64,000 bases of DNA, taken from positions 1 through 64,000 of the forward strand of contig CALDYY010000076.1 of the NCBI GenBank assembly GCA_937944245.1, written 5' to 3'. A program made the position numbers and the translations under genes. Below, in pieces: positions 8,647 through 16,923 of the stretch. Below the pieces are notes generated by a model. The model did not search any database and had not been told where the DNA came from. It saw only the letters and a program-made list of their open reading frames with translations. This DNA comes from an uncultured Saprospiraceae bacterium. Its GTDB lineage: Bacteria > Bacteroidota > Bacteroidia > Chitinophagales > Saprospiraceae. How positions within the stretch are numbered: position 1 is the first letter of the stretch; each line of letters opens with the position of its first letter.

Positions 8647-9879
8647 ATGGTAAAGACAGAAGAATCATCCGAACTCATACAAAGTAAATTAACAAAATCT
8701 GAACTAGGCTTACTTTTGGTACTTGCGCTAGTTCAATTCACCCATATTATTGATTTTATGATTGTGATGCCTCTCGGCGCACAGTTTATGACTATTTTTG
8801 ATATTACACCCAAACAGTTTAGCTGGATTGTTTCCTCCTATTCGGCTACCGCTTTTCTAGCTGGTTTTTTAAGTGCCTTATTCATTGATCGCTTCGACCG
8901 AAAATATGCTTTACTTGTCCTTTATTTAGGTTTTATTTTAGGTACTTTTGCTTGCTCACAAGCAAGTAGCTATGGTTTTTTTCTACTAGCTCGAATGTTG
9001 ACAGGTGCATTTGGAGGCGTTCTGGCTGCGCTTATTTTATCTATCGTCGGCGATGTCATTCCATTCTCTCGACGCGGTAGAGCCATGTCAGTTATTATGA
9101 CTGCCTTCTCCGCAGCTTCTGTTATTGGCGTACCACTGGGACTTTACTTAGCTGCACAATTCAACTGGAAAATGCCTTTTTTGGCTACTGCCGTTTTTTC
9201 TGGTATCGTAGGCATACTTATTTTCTTTGTTGTGCCTTCCATGAAAAAGCATTTACAAGAGAAACAAAACCGAGAACATCCTTTTTTTGTAGTAGCCAAA
9301 ATCGCACAAAACAGCAATCAGCTTCAAGCGTTGCTCTTCAATGTGGTGCTAATGCTAGGTCACTTCACGATTATTCCTTTCATTGCGCCCTACATGCAAC
9401 TAAATATTGGTTTTAGTGATTTTCAAATTACTTATGTTTATTTGATAGGAGGGTTATTGACTGTTTTTGTCTTGCCTGTTTTTGGAAGGTTATCTGATAA
9501 ATTTGGTCATGCTCGCGTATTTGCTTTTGCCAGTCTAGGCGCAGTGTTTTCTATATTTGCCATCACTAATTTACCACCAGTCTCTATCCCGTTGGCATTA
9601 TTAGTTACTTCTTCGTTTTTTGTAGTGGCAAGTGGTCGGAATGTACCTGCATTGACGCTTATCACCTCAGTAGTTCGTCCTGAAAATCGGGGTAGTTTTT
9701 TAAGTGTTCGTTCCTCCATCAATGAAGCAGCATTGGCACTGTCCACCATTATTGCTGGCTCTATCGTAACAGAAGGCGAAGGAGGTGCGTTACAAAATTA
9801 CCCTCTAGTAGGTTATATCGCTATGGCAATGAGCCTATTAGCTATTGTGTTAGCAAGAAGAATACAGACTATCAATTAA
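8647..9879 (+). CDS. MFS transporter (DHA1-type efflux pump)
   Basis: This is a 410-residue inner-membrane protein with about twelve hydrophobic segments, of the major facilitator superfamily. Features of the proton-driven drug:H+ antiporter group 1 are visible. These include FIDRFDRKYALL after helix 2, GDVIPFSRRGRAMSVIM in the middle of the N-half, and the repeat GRLSDKFG in the C-half. The family usually exports drugs, sugars or metabolites; the substrate cannot be predicted here. It is probably the last gene of the siroheme-gmk-apaG transcript, since it starts 14 bases after apaG and is followed by a hairpin terminator. Confidence 0.88.
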   Translation: MVKTEESSELIQSKLTKSELGLLLVLALVQFTHIIDFMIVMPLGAQFMTIFDITPKQFSWIVSSYSATAFLAGFLSALFIDRFDRKYALLVLYLGFILGTFACSQASSYGFFLLARMLTGAFGGVLAALILSIVGDVIPFSRRGRAMSVIMTAFSAASVIGVPLGLYLAAQFNWKMPFLATAVFSGIVGILIFFVVPSMKKHLQEKQNREHPFFVVAKIAQNSNQLQALLFNVVLMLGHFTIIPFIAPYMQLNIGFSDFQITYVYLIGGLLTVFVLPVFGRLSDKFGHARVFAFASLGAVFSIFAITNLPPVSIPLALLVTSSFFVVASGRNVPALTLITSVVRPENRGSFLSVRSSINEAALALSTIIAGSIVTEGEGGALQNYPLVGYIAMAMSLLAIVLARRIQTIN

Positions 9880-9888
9880 AAAATCGAA

Positions 9889-9921
9889 AAGCGGCTTCCA
9901 GTCCAAAGACGGAAACCGCTT
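9889..9921. terminator. Terminator between MFS gene and muramidase
   Basis: AAGCGG pairs with CCGCTT, with four further inner pairs (TTCC/GGAA) after one mismatch, and an 11-nt loop. It lies between convergent genes just after the MFS stop codon. Confidence 0.65.
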
Positions 9922-9945
9922 ATACATTTCACGAAAATTAGCTCA

Positions 9946-10788
9946 TTACTTGATAGTCATGTTATCAAAGCGATAGAGTTGAAAATATTCAATCAATCCA
10001 ATTAATTTTTCAGCATATCTAGGGTCGGTGGCATAACCTGCTTTTTTTAAGCCATACGCCCAACCTTTATAATCTGTTTTTTTCAACTTGTGCAATCCTT
10101 TGTAGCGGTCTCCCATTAAAAGTTCAGAATGTACCCTAAAACTCTCCCAACTAGAATCAAACACCCTGAACATGTCATAAACACTATCGTCCGTGTAATT
10201 TCTGCAAGTGCAACCTTTGCATTTACTCTTGCATTTGATACCAAAATGATTGTTCGATTCCAACGCTAATCTACTTTCTCCAGCATTTGATTCTAGTAGC
10301 CCTTGTGCCAGCGTAATGCTTGCAGGAATACCAAATTTCTGTTGCTCCACAATCGCACTTTTTGCAAACCGCTTAATATACTGCTTACAAACGTTCATGT
10401 GATGCTCTACTACCTCAGTATCAACTTTGTTTTTCTGCGCATAAGTTGGATTTAACACAAAACCAATGTTAGAAAAGGTGTTGGCTGTTCTATCCTTCCA
10501 CACTTGCTTAGTGCCATTAGTCAATTCATCCTCTACAAAGTCAAAAATTAATGCTGTATTCACAGCCGAATCTGTTACTTTACCACTCGTTAAATGCGCA
10601 TCTCTTGATGCCAATTCTGTTGTTGGAGCATTACTTCCTTTCAAAGCAAATTGAACGCTCACATCCTTTGCGACTAGAAGATAAACTCCTAGCAAAATTG
10701 CGCCGAATTTCAATCCGTAGCGACTGAGCAAATAAGCCAGCCACACCAGAGCAGGGCGCACGGGTTTGTAAATTTCATATTTCACCAT
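9946..10788 (-). CDS. Membrane-anchored GH73 muramidase/glucosaminidase
   Basis: The C-terminal half (about residues 140-275) is a glycoside hydrolase family 73 domain, as in FlgJ and mannosyl-glycoprotein glucosaminidase-type autolysins, which cut peptidoglycan glycan strands. The catalytic region is IPASITLAQGLLESNAGESRLA with the conserved glutamate, followed by NNHFGIKC. Later blocks are FRVFDSSWESFRVHSELL and YKGWAYGLKKAGYATDP. A single membrane helix lies at about residues 15-42, so the enzyme should face the periplasm. An unusual cysteine cluster, CKSKCKGCTC, interrupts the region after NNHFGIK. No partner genes are evident; it is divergent from pfkA across a 414-bp gap. Confidence 0.87.
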   Translation of the reverse strand: MVKYEIYKPVRPALVWLAYLLSRYGLKFGAILLGVYLLVAKDVSVQFALKGSNAPTTELASRDAHLTSGKVTDSAVNTALIFDFVEDELTNGTKQVWKDRTANTFSNIGFVLNPTYAQKNKVDTEVVEHHMNVCKQYIKRFAKSAIVEQQKFGIPASITLAQGLLESNAGESRLALESNNHFGIKCKSKCKGCTCRNYTDDSVYDMFRVFDSSWESFRVHSELLMGDRYKGLHKLKKTDYKGWAYGLKKAGYATDPRYAEKLIGLIEYFQLYRFDNMTIK

Positions 10789-11202
10789 AGCTAAAACAAT
10801 TTGTTGTTAAAATTTCACCAATTAACTCAAGATTACAAAGTTCTTTTGAAAAAGTCAAGCCCTGTTCAAAGATTACATTTTAATCTATCACTTTTTTGAC
10901 GCAATATCACATGGTTAAGTAACAAAAAAGTTTTCAAATAAAAAGAAAATATTTTTTTCCACAAGCATTGTGGAAATTGAGTTAATATAAATTGTGTTAC
11001 TATTAACTTTAGTTTACTAACTTTTACTATTCCATCTTAGAAAGCATATTTATAATCAATATATTGTCATTTTTATTTTTATTTACAATTCAAAGAAAAT
11101 GTTTAAAACGGTGTTCTTGTCAGATTAAATTCAAATTTGCGTAGCTTTTTCACATTTATTCTGTTATTTCGCAGTTGGAATCACTAACAATTTGACTGAA
11201 GA
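10789..11202. other. 414-bp divergent intergenic region with inverted repeat
   Basis: This gap separates the muramidase and pfkA start codons and should hold both promoters. The one clear structure is a 9-bp inverted repeat, TTTCCACAA-gca-TTGTGGAAA, at 10956-10975. It is not followed by a T-run on either strand, so it is more likely an operator or a 5' UTR hairpin than a terminator. I found no exact TANNTTTG element and no tRNA or convincing small ORF. Confidence 0.5.
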
Positions 11203-12183
11203 ATGGCAGATATTAGAAGAATTGCAGTCTTTACCTCAGGTGGAGATGCACCTGGCATGAATGCAGCCATCAGGGCAGTAGTTCGTACTGCTAGCCACTA
11301 CGATTTACATGTTTATGGCGTTCGTAGAGGGTATCAAGGCATGATAGAAAATGATGTCAAGCGTATGGAAACGCGCGACGTTGGTAATATCATACAAAGA
11401 GGAGGAACTATTCTCAAAACAGCGAGAAGTAAGGATTTTATGAATCCCGTAGGTAGAGCAAAAGCCTACGATACGCTCAAAGCACATGATATTGATGCCG
11501 TTGTAGCCATCGGTGGCGATGGTACTTATACGGGGGCGATGATTTTTTCGGAAGAGTACGACATTCCTTTTATTGGTATTCCGGGAACGATTGATAATGA
11601 TATTTTTGGAACAGATTACACGATTGGCTATGATACGGCAGTCAACACAGCCATTGAAGCCGTAGATCGCATCAGAGATACCGCAGACTCACACAATCGC
11701 CTATTTTTTGTAGAAGTAATGGGACGACATGCAGGATTTATTGCCTTGAGTGCAGGTATAGGTGGTGGTGCAGGCTGTATTCTTGTGCCTGAATATGATA
11801 CCTCCATTGATGCGCTTTGCGATGTGCTAAAAAAGGGCGTTTATAAAGATAAATTGTTCAGTATTGTTATCATAGCAGAGGGCAATAAAAATGGCGGAGC
11901 TGCTGAAATTGCTCAAAAAGTTCAGGAACAGTTCAATTTTTACGACTCAAAAGTAGCAGTGATTGGACACTTGCAGCGCGGTGGCGCACCTACTGCTCTT
12001 GACCGCTTATTAGCAAGTCGCTTAGGTTTTGGAGCAGTGGAAAGACTTTTGGCTGGCGAACGCAATGTAGCATTAGGTTTAGTGAATGATGAAGTTGTGG
12101 CTACGCCATTTAAGGAGGCTATTTCAAATAAGAAGGATTTGAATAAAGAACTTCTGCGTATGGCAAGTATTTTAGCACTTTAG
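11203..12183 (+). CDS. pfkA: ATP-dependent 6-phosphofructokinase
   Basis: PfkA phosphorylates fructose 6-phosphate to the 1,6-bisphosphate in glycolysis. The ATP loop GGDAPGMNAAIRAVVR is near the start and GGDGTYTGA follows near residue 105. The catalytic aspartate sits in PGTIDNDIFGTDYTIGYDTA, and EVMGRHAGFIALSAG binds substrate. The GGDGT signature indicates ATP rather than pyrophosphate as donor. Length 326 matches bacterial group A enzymes. Its final 12 bases overlap the 3' end of the convergent prmC gene, so there is no room for a separate terminator between them. Confidence 0.97.
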   Translation: MADIRRIAVFTSGGDAPGMNAAIRAVVRTASHYDLHVYGVRRGYQGMIENDVKRMETRDVGNIIQRGGTILKTARSKDFMNPVGRAKAYDTLKAHDIDAVVAIGGDGTYTGAMIFSEEYDIPFIGIPGTIDNDIFGTDYTIGYDTAVNTAIEAVDRIRDTADSHNRLFFVEVMGRHAGFIALSAGIGGGAGCILVPEYDTSIDALCDVLKKGVYKDKLFSIVIIAEGNKNGGAAEIAQKVQEQFNFYDSKVAVIGHLQRGGAPTALDRLLASRLGFGAVERLLAGERNVALGLVNDEVVATPFKEAISNKKDLNKELLRMASILAL

Positions 12184-13020
12184 TCGAGCATACAACATTC
12201 GATATTTTCCATTCAAATCTTCATGTAGCTGAACATTAAATGTTTTGGAGGTCAAGATATGCTCTACTTCCAAAGCATTAAATTCATTCAATTCAAAAAA
12301 TAGATGCCCATTGTTAGGTAGCTTTTGAATTGCCAACTCAGCAATTAAATCATAAAAAAGTGTTGGCTTGGCATCTGCTACAAAAAGGGCTAAAGCCGGT
12401 TCATACTGTTTAACAGAAATTGGCATTAATGCTTGCTCGGCATAAGGAATATAAGGTGGATTGCTTACGATGATATTGATATTATTCAACTGCTTCCAAC
12501 TAGATTTATTACGAATGTCCATACATCGAAAATCAATTTCTACATTGTTATTTTCAGCATTCTCCCGTGCTACGCTCAAAGCATTTTCACTCACATCAAT
12601 AGCAATGACTTTTGCGTTGGGTAAGTTTTTTTTCAAAGCAATGGCAATACAGCCACTCCCCGTACCAACATCTAAGATAACTCCAGAAAAAGAACGACCT
12701 ATTGTTTGAATAAGTAAATATACCAATTCTTCTGTTTCCTGACGTGGAATGAGTACGTCAGGCGTCACTTTTAGTTTTAATCCATAAAAATCAGCTTGCC
12801 TAAGAATGTATTGTACAGGTTCATGCTGTAACAAACGCTGTGTAATTTCCGCTAATCGAGAAAGATAAGTGATGGGAAAATCCTTTTCACTTGCTTGTCC
12901 AAAAATGCTAAATTCATCTTCAAAGACAATCTTAGCTATACTTTTGGCTTCGCCAGATTCATATATTAGTTCAAGTTGATGAACAAGTGCATTAAACGTA
13001 TTTTTAATACTTAATTTCAT
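12172..13020 (-). CDS. prmC: Release factor glutamine N5-methyltransferase
   Basis: PrmC (HemK) methylates the glutamine of the GGQ motif in peptide-chain release factors using SAM. The N-terminal helical domain includes EPVQYILRQADFYGLKLKV and VLIPRQETEELVYLL. The SAM site is DVGTGSGCIAIALKK, and the catalytic NPPY motif is present in IVSNPPYIPYAE. Length is normal at 282 residues. The 3' end overlaps convergent pfkA by 12 bases. Directly upstream, only 10 bases from the start codon, is a perfect 15-bp terminator-like hairpin. Its expression must therefore come from read-through from nspC or from an internal start near the hairpin. Confidence 0.95.
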   Translation of the reverse strand: MKLSIKNTFNALVHQLELIYESGEAKSIAKIVFEDEFSIFGQASEKDFPITYLSRLAEITQRLLQHEPVQYILRQADFYGLKLKVTPDVLIPRQETEELVYLLIQTIGRSFSGVILDVGTGSGCIAIALKKNLPNAKVIAIDVSENALSVARENAENNNVEIDFRCMDIRNKSSWKQLNNINIIVSNPPYIPYAEQALMPISVKQYEPALALFVADAKPTLFYDLIAELAIQKLPNNGHLFFELNEFNALEVEHILTSKTFNVQLHEDLNGKYRMLYARLKC

Positions 13021-13030
13021 GGTAAAAAGT

Positions 13031-13063
13031 AGCGGTACTGAATTTCAAAAATTCAGTACCGCT
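13031..13063 (-). terminator. 15-bp hairpin abutting prmC start
   Basis: AGCGGTACTGAATTT pairs perfectly with its complement across a 3-nt loop. On the minus strand it is followed by ACTTTTTACC and then the prmC ATG. It looks like the nspC terminator, but its short T-run lies in the prmC leader, so it could also act as an attenuator or mRNA stabiliser. Confidence 0.75.
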
Positions 13064-13083
13064 AGGCTTGTTGACTATAATAA

Positions 13084-14226
13084 TTACCCTAAACGGCTTC
13101 TAAAATCTTCGTAAACGAAGGCGCGTAGCAGTTCAATCGTTCCATCTTCTTTTTTCAAGCAAATGCTTGGATGTTTCACACCATTGAACATAGTCGTTTT
13201 GACCATAGTATAGTGAATCATGTCCTCAAATATTAGTTCTTGACCTACCTTTAAAGGTGTATCAAAAGAATATTCCGCCATGTAATCACCTGCTAGGCAA
13301 CTCACACCACCGATGCGATAAGTTGGTTTTCCCTCAACTGCATCCGTTGCTCCTGTAATTTTAGGACGGTAGGGCATTTCTAGTGTATCAGGCATATGCG
13401 CCGTGAAAGAAACATCTACGATAGCAGTTTGAACACCTCTATTCTCAACAATATCCAATATGGTGGACACCAAAGTGCCTGTCTGCCAAGCAATAGCACT
13501 ACCTGGCTCCAATATGATGTCTAAGTTTGGATAACGCATCTTGAAGTTTTTTAGGACTTCAATTAAATGAGCAACGTTGTAATCTTTTCTAGTAATCAAA
13601 TGACCGCCTCCCATGTTGACCCACTTTAGTTGAGGTAGCCATTGTCCAAATTTCTGTTCAAAAACCGCTAACGTTTTTTCTAATTCATAAGAAGTAGATT
13701 CACAAAGGGTATGAAAATGTAGTCCCTCAATATCTTCTGGTAGCCCATCAGCAAAAGCTACTTCTGTAACCCCTAAACGCGAGCCTTTGGCTGCTGGATT
13801 GTACAAATCTGTCGTTACTTCTGAATATTCAGGATTAACACGAATGCCACAGGAAATTTTTTCAGGGAAAGATTTTACCTGCGCTTGATACTTTCTGTAT
13901 TGATGCACAGAATTGAACGTCAAATGGCTGCTGTATTGCAAAAGTGCTTCAAAATCATCTGGCAAGTACGCCACTGCGTAAGTATGCGCTTTTTTGCCCA
14001 TTTCTTCATAAATCAATCGAGCTTCATTTAAAGAACTAGCAGTTGCACCGCTCAGATATTGCCCCACCACTGGAAACATTCGCCAAGTGGCAAAGGCTTT
14101 CAATGCTAAAATGATAGATACGCCAGCCTCTTTTTGAACTGTTTGAAGAACCTCTAAATTTTTTTTAAAAGCTGCTTCTTCTATCAAAAAATAGGGAGAA
14201 GTAATGTGTTCATTGTTATACTGCAT
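13084..14226 (-). CDS. nspC: Carboxynorspermidine/carboxyspermidine decarboxylase
   Basis: NspC is a PLP enzyme of the alanine-racemase fold (fold III) that decarboxylates carboxynorspermidine or carboxyspermidine. The PLP lysine is in IILALKAFATWRMFP. GGGH in WVNMGGGHLITRKDYN binds the cofactor phosphate region, and the C-terminal active-site cysteine is in GVSCLAGDYMAEYSF. Length 380 is typical. The gene upstream encodes the synthase for its substrate, 95 bases away on the same strand. A divergent agmatinase-type gene could provide putrescine. Together they fit the SAM-independent spermidine route. No competing family assignment seems plausible. Confidence 0.95.
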   Translation of the reverse strand: MQYNNEHITSPYFLIEEAAFKKNLEVLQTVQKEAGVSIILALKAFATWRMFPVVGQYLSGATASSLNEARLIYEEMGKKAHTYAVAYLPDDFEALLQYSSHLTFNSVHQYRKYQAQVKSFPEKISCGIRVNPEYSEVTTDLYNPAAKGSRLGVTEVAFADGLPEDIEGLHFHTLCESTSYELEKTLAVFEQKFGQWLPQLKWVNMGGGHLITRKDYNVAHLIEVLKNFKMRYPNLDIILEPGSAIAWQTGTLVSTILDIVENRGVQTAIVDVSFTAHMPDTLEMPYRPKITGATDAVEGKPTYRIGGVSCLAGDYMAEYSFDTPLKVGQELIFEDMIHYTMVKTTMFNGVKHPSICLKKEDGTIELLRAFVYEDFRSRLG

Positions 14227-14321
14227 GAAAATACGTTAGTCTAATAGTTTAATTGTTAAGTTAATCAATCTTTCATAATATCAACTAAATCACTCACCCA
14301 ACAAAAAAATAATCAAAAAAG

Positions 14322-15533
14322 TTATAGCTCTAAATCAATATTTACCAATTCATGCCAAGGCAAACCTACTTTACCTAGCATCGCTAAAAAAGGGTCTGGA
14401 TTAAATTCTTCCACATTTTTCACGCCAGTACCTGACCATTCACCTGTTAGCATCATCATTGCACCAAGCATAGCAGGTACACCTGTTGTGTAAGAAACAC
14501 CTTGTGTTCCTGTTTCTTTGTAAGCGGCTTCATGGCTACAGTTATTCCAAATATAGTAGGTCTTTTCTTGACCATCCTTTATACCTTTAATGCGGCAACC
14601 AATCGAGGTCTGACCTGTGTAATTTGTGCCAAGTTCACCAGGGTCAGGCAATACCGCTTTCAAAAACTCCAAAGGAACAACATCTATTCCCTTATATTTT
14701 ATGGGTTCAATACTTGCCATGCCAATATTCTGGATAACGCGAAGATGGGTCAAATACTCATCGCCAAAAGTCATCCAGAAACGTGCACGCTTTAATGTTG
14801 GAAAATTCTTCACTAATGATTCTAGCTCTTCGTGATAAATCACATATGATTTTTTTGGTCCAATATTGGGATAAGTAATCATTTTACTGATAGCGTGAGG
14901 CTCTGTTTCCACCCATTGTCCATTTTCCCAATACTTTCCTTTTTGTGTGACTTCACGGATATTAATTTCGGGATTAAAATTAGTGGCAAATGCTTTACCA
15001 TGATCACCAGCATTGCAATCAATAATATCTAAGTAGTGCATTTCATCAAAATGATGTTTAGCTGCCCTAGCGGTGAAGACACTCGTTACGCCTGGGTCAA
15101 AACCACAACCCAACACTGCTAATAAGCCCGCATCTTTGAAGCGTTCCTGATAAGCCCACTGCCAACTATACTCAAATTTTGCCACATCTTTAGGTTCGTA
15201 ATTGGCAGTATCCAAATAATGTACCCCTGCTTGTAAACAGGCTTCCATAATGGTTAAATCTTGATAAGGTAGTGCTACATGTATCACCATTTTAGGTTGA
15301 AAATGCTTCATAAGTTTCACTAATTCGGGTATATTCTCGGCATCAATTCCCGCTGTTTGAATGTTGCGATGTCCCGTGGCTTCCATGACATCTCTAGCGA
15401 TGATGTCGCATTTTGACTTAGTTCTGCTCGCTAACATAATTTCGGAAAATACTTCTGGATGCTGTGCACACTTGAACGCCACTACTCTACCTACTCCTCC
15501 AGCACCGATAATCATTACTTTTGACATGTACAA
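14322..15533 (-). CDS. Carboxynorspermidine/carboxyspermidine synthase
   Basis: This is a saccharopine dehydrogenase-fold enzyme of the LYS1-like/CANSDH group. In the alternative polyamine pathway it reductively condenses aspartate semialdehyde with putrescine or diaminopropane, using NAD(P)H. The dinucleotide motif VMIIGAGGVGRVVAF is at the N-terminus, HVALPYQDLTIMEACL follows, and the GCGFDPGVTSVFTARAAKH block is characteristic of this subgroup. Length 403 agrees. ATG 15527 (MSKVMIIG) is an equally good start. Placement directly upstream of nspC strongly supports this role over lysine metabolism. Putrescine as substrate is inferred from the divergent ureohydrolase. Confidence 0.92.
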   Translation of the reverse strand: MYMSKVMIIGAGGVGRVVAFKCAQHPEVFSEIMLASRTKSKCDIIARDVMEATGHRNIQTAGIDAENIPELVKLMKHFQPKMVIHVALPYQDLTIMEACLQAGVHYLDTANYEPKDVAKFEYSWQWAYQERFKDAGLLAVLGCGFDPGVTSVFTARAAKHHFDEMHYLDIIDCNAGDHGKAFATNFNPEINIREVTQKGKYWENGQWVETEPHAISKMITYPNIGPKKSYVIYHEELESLVKNFPTLKRARFWMTFGDEYLTHLRVIQNIGMASIEPIKYKGIDVVPLEFLKAVLPDPGELGTNYTGQTSIGCRIKGIKDGQEKTYYIWNNCSHEAAYKETGTQGVSYTTGVPAMLGAMMMLTGEWSGTGVKNVEEFNPDPFLAMLGKVGLPWHELVNIDLEL

Positions 15534-15579
15534 TTAGATTTATGATGATTTAAAATTTTCAATTCAGCAACAAGTCTTT

Positions 15580-15587
15580 TACTTTTG
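15580..15587 (+). promoter_or_regulatory. Candidate -7 promoter element for ureohydrolase gene
   Basis: TACTTTTG matches the Bacteroidota -7 consensus TANNTTTG. A TTTC at 15557-15560, 19 bases upstream, is a 3-of-4 match to the -33 element. The ureohydrolase start codon is 86 bases downstream. Confidence 0.45.
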
Positions 15588-15672
15588 AACTTATAAGACG
15601 AAGTTAGTTTGATTTTGATATTTTTAAATTTATTTTAAAGTAAAGAAAAAGTTGTTTGAGTAAAAAATAATT

Positions 15673-16728
15673 ATGAAAAAAAATAAAAAAATAAAAACTG
15701 AGGAATTTAATCCAAGTGGAGTAGGTATTAATAATGGTCATTTTATTGGTTTACCATACGAAGAGGAAGAATCAGAAATTGTGCTGATTAGCGTGCCTTG
15801 GGATGTTACAGTATCTTTTGGAGAGGGTACCTCAACTGGAGCTAAAAACATTTTAGAATGCTCGCCACAACTAGATTTGTATGACGAGGACGCTCCAAAT
15901 ATCTGGAAACGAGGTATTTATTTGAGACCTTTAGAAAGAGAGGATTTAAGTTGGAATGAGCAATATCGAAACCGAGCAAAAGAGTACATCCAGTTTTTGG
16001 AGCGAGGTGGAGAAATTGAAGAAGACCAAGCTATGCAAAACATGCTTTCTAGTATTAATCGAGCTTGCCGAGAATTGAAAGACTATGTAAAAGAACAAAC
16101 TACTGCCTTGCTTAAGCAAAATAAAATTGTTGGCTTAGTCGGTGGCGACCACTCCACCCCATTAGGATTTTTGGAAGCACTTGCCGAGAAATATACTTCT
16201 TTTGGCATCTTGCAAGTGGATGCCCATATGGATTTGCGCAATGCCTACGAAGGGTTCAAATACTCTCATGCTTCTATTTTTTACAATGCTTTGCAAATTC
16301 CCAATATTAGCAAAATAGTGCAAGTCGGCATTAGAGATTATTGTGAAGAAGAAGTTCAATTTGCTGCCCAACATAAAGAGAGAGTGGAAGTATTTTATGA
16401 ACATCAAATACGAAGAGCGCAATTCAGCGGCGTTAATTATGAGCAAATAATAGAAAAAATAGTGAATGCGCTCCCCGAGAAAGTATATATCACGGTAGAT
16501 ATTGATGGACTTGACCCTTCACTTTGCCCCAACACAGGTACGCCTGTGCCAGGAGGTTTGCAACTACAAGAATTGTTTTACTTACTTAAAGCGGTAGCAG
16601 ATAGTGGCAAAACCATTATTGGTTTTGATCTTTGCGAAGTTGCTGGCACTGACCATCATTTGGACGGTAACGTGGGAGCTAGAGTACTCTACAAACTTTG
16701 CTGCATGGCAGGTCTGACTAATAAATAA
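15673..16728 (+). CDS. Agmatinase-like ureohydrolase
   Basis: This is a manganese ureohydrolase of the arginase/agmatinase/formiminoglutamase family. Metal-ligand motifs are intact: GGDHS near residue 158, DAHMDLR near 180, and DIDGLDPSLCPNTGTPVPGG near 275. The last region resembles agmatinase more than arginase. It is longer than typical agmatinase because of an N-terminal stretch and a helical insert around residues 100-150. Hydrolysis of agmatine would give putrescine and urea. The gene is divergent from the carboxyspermidine synthase and decarboxylase genes, so it most likely feeds putrescine into that pathway. Substrate is inferred from context; arginase or guanidinobutyrase activity cannot be excluded. 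Confidence 0.85.
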   Translation: MKKNKKIKTEEFNPSGVGINNGHFIGLPYEEEESEIVLISVPWDVTVSFGEGTSTGAKNILECSPQLDLYDEDAPNIWKRGIYLRPLEREDLSWNEQYRNRAKEYIQFLERGGEIEEDQAMQNMLSSINRACRELKDYVKEQTTALLKQNKIVGLVGGDHSTPLGFLEALAEKYTSFGILQVDAHMDLRNAYEGFKYSHASIFYNALQIPNISKIVQVGIRDYCEEEVQFAAQHKERVEVFYEHQIRRAQFSGVNYEQIIEKIVNALPEKVYITVDIDGLDPSLCPNTGTPVPGGLQLQELFYLLKAVADSGKTIIGFDLCEVAGTDHHLDGNVGARVLYKLCCMAGLTNK

Positions 16729-16736
16729 GTAGTTTT

Positions 16737-16770
16737 AATTAACTGAAGCCTTAGAAGGCTTCAGTTAATT
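16737..16770 (+). terminator. Strong terminator after ureohydrolase
   Basis: AATTAACTGAAGCCTT and its exact complement form a stem of up to 16 bp with a minimal loop, 8 bases after the stop codon. The T-run is weak, but the stem is the best in this part of the window. Confidence 0.7.
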
Positions 16771-16923
16771 CCGCGTAATAGAAATCAATAGGTTTTAGTG
16801 CCTACTCAAAAAACACATCCATTCCAATAAATATTTGGCATCAATTCAAAAAAAGATTAATCTTTACCTTTATCCTCAAAATTTTCATAATTTTACGCCA
16901 CTAATGTTAAAAAATTCAATACA

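Noticed and set aside
12172-12183. 12-bp 3' overlap of pfkA and prmC as a sign of misannotation
   Set aside because: Both proteins have full family length and intact C-termini; short convergent overlaps are common.
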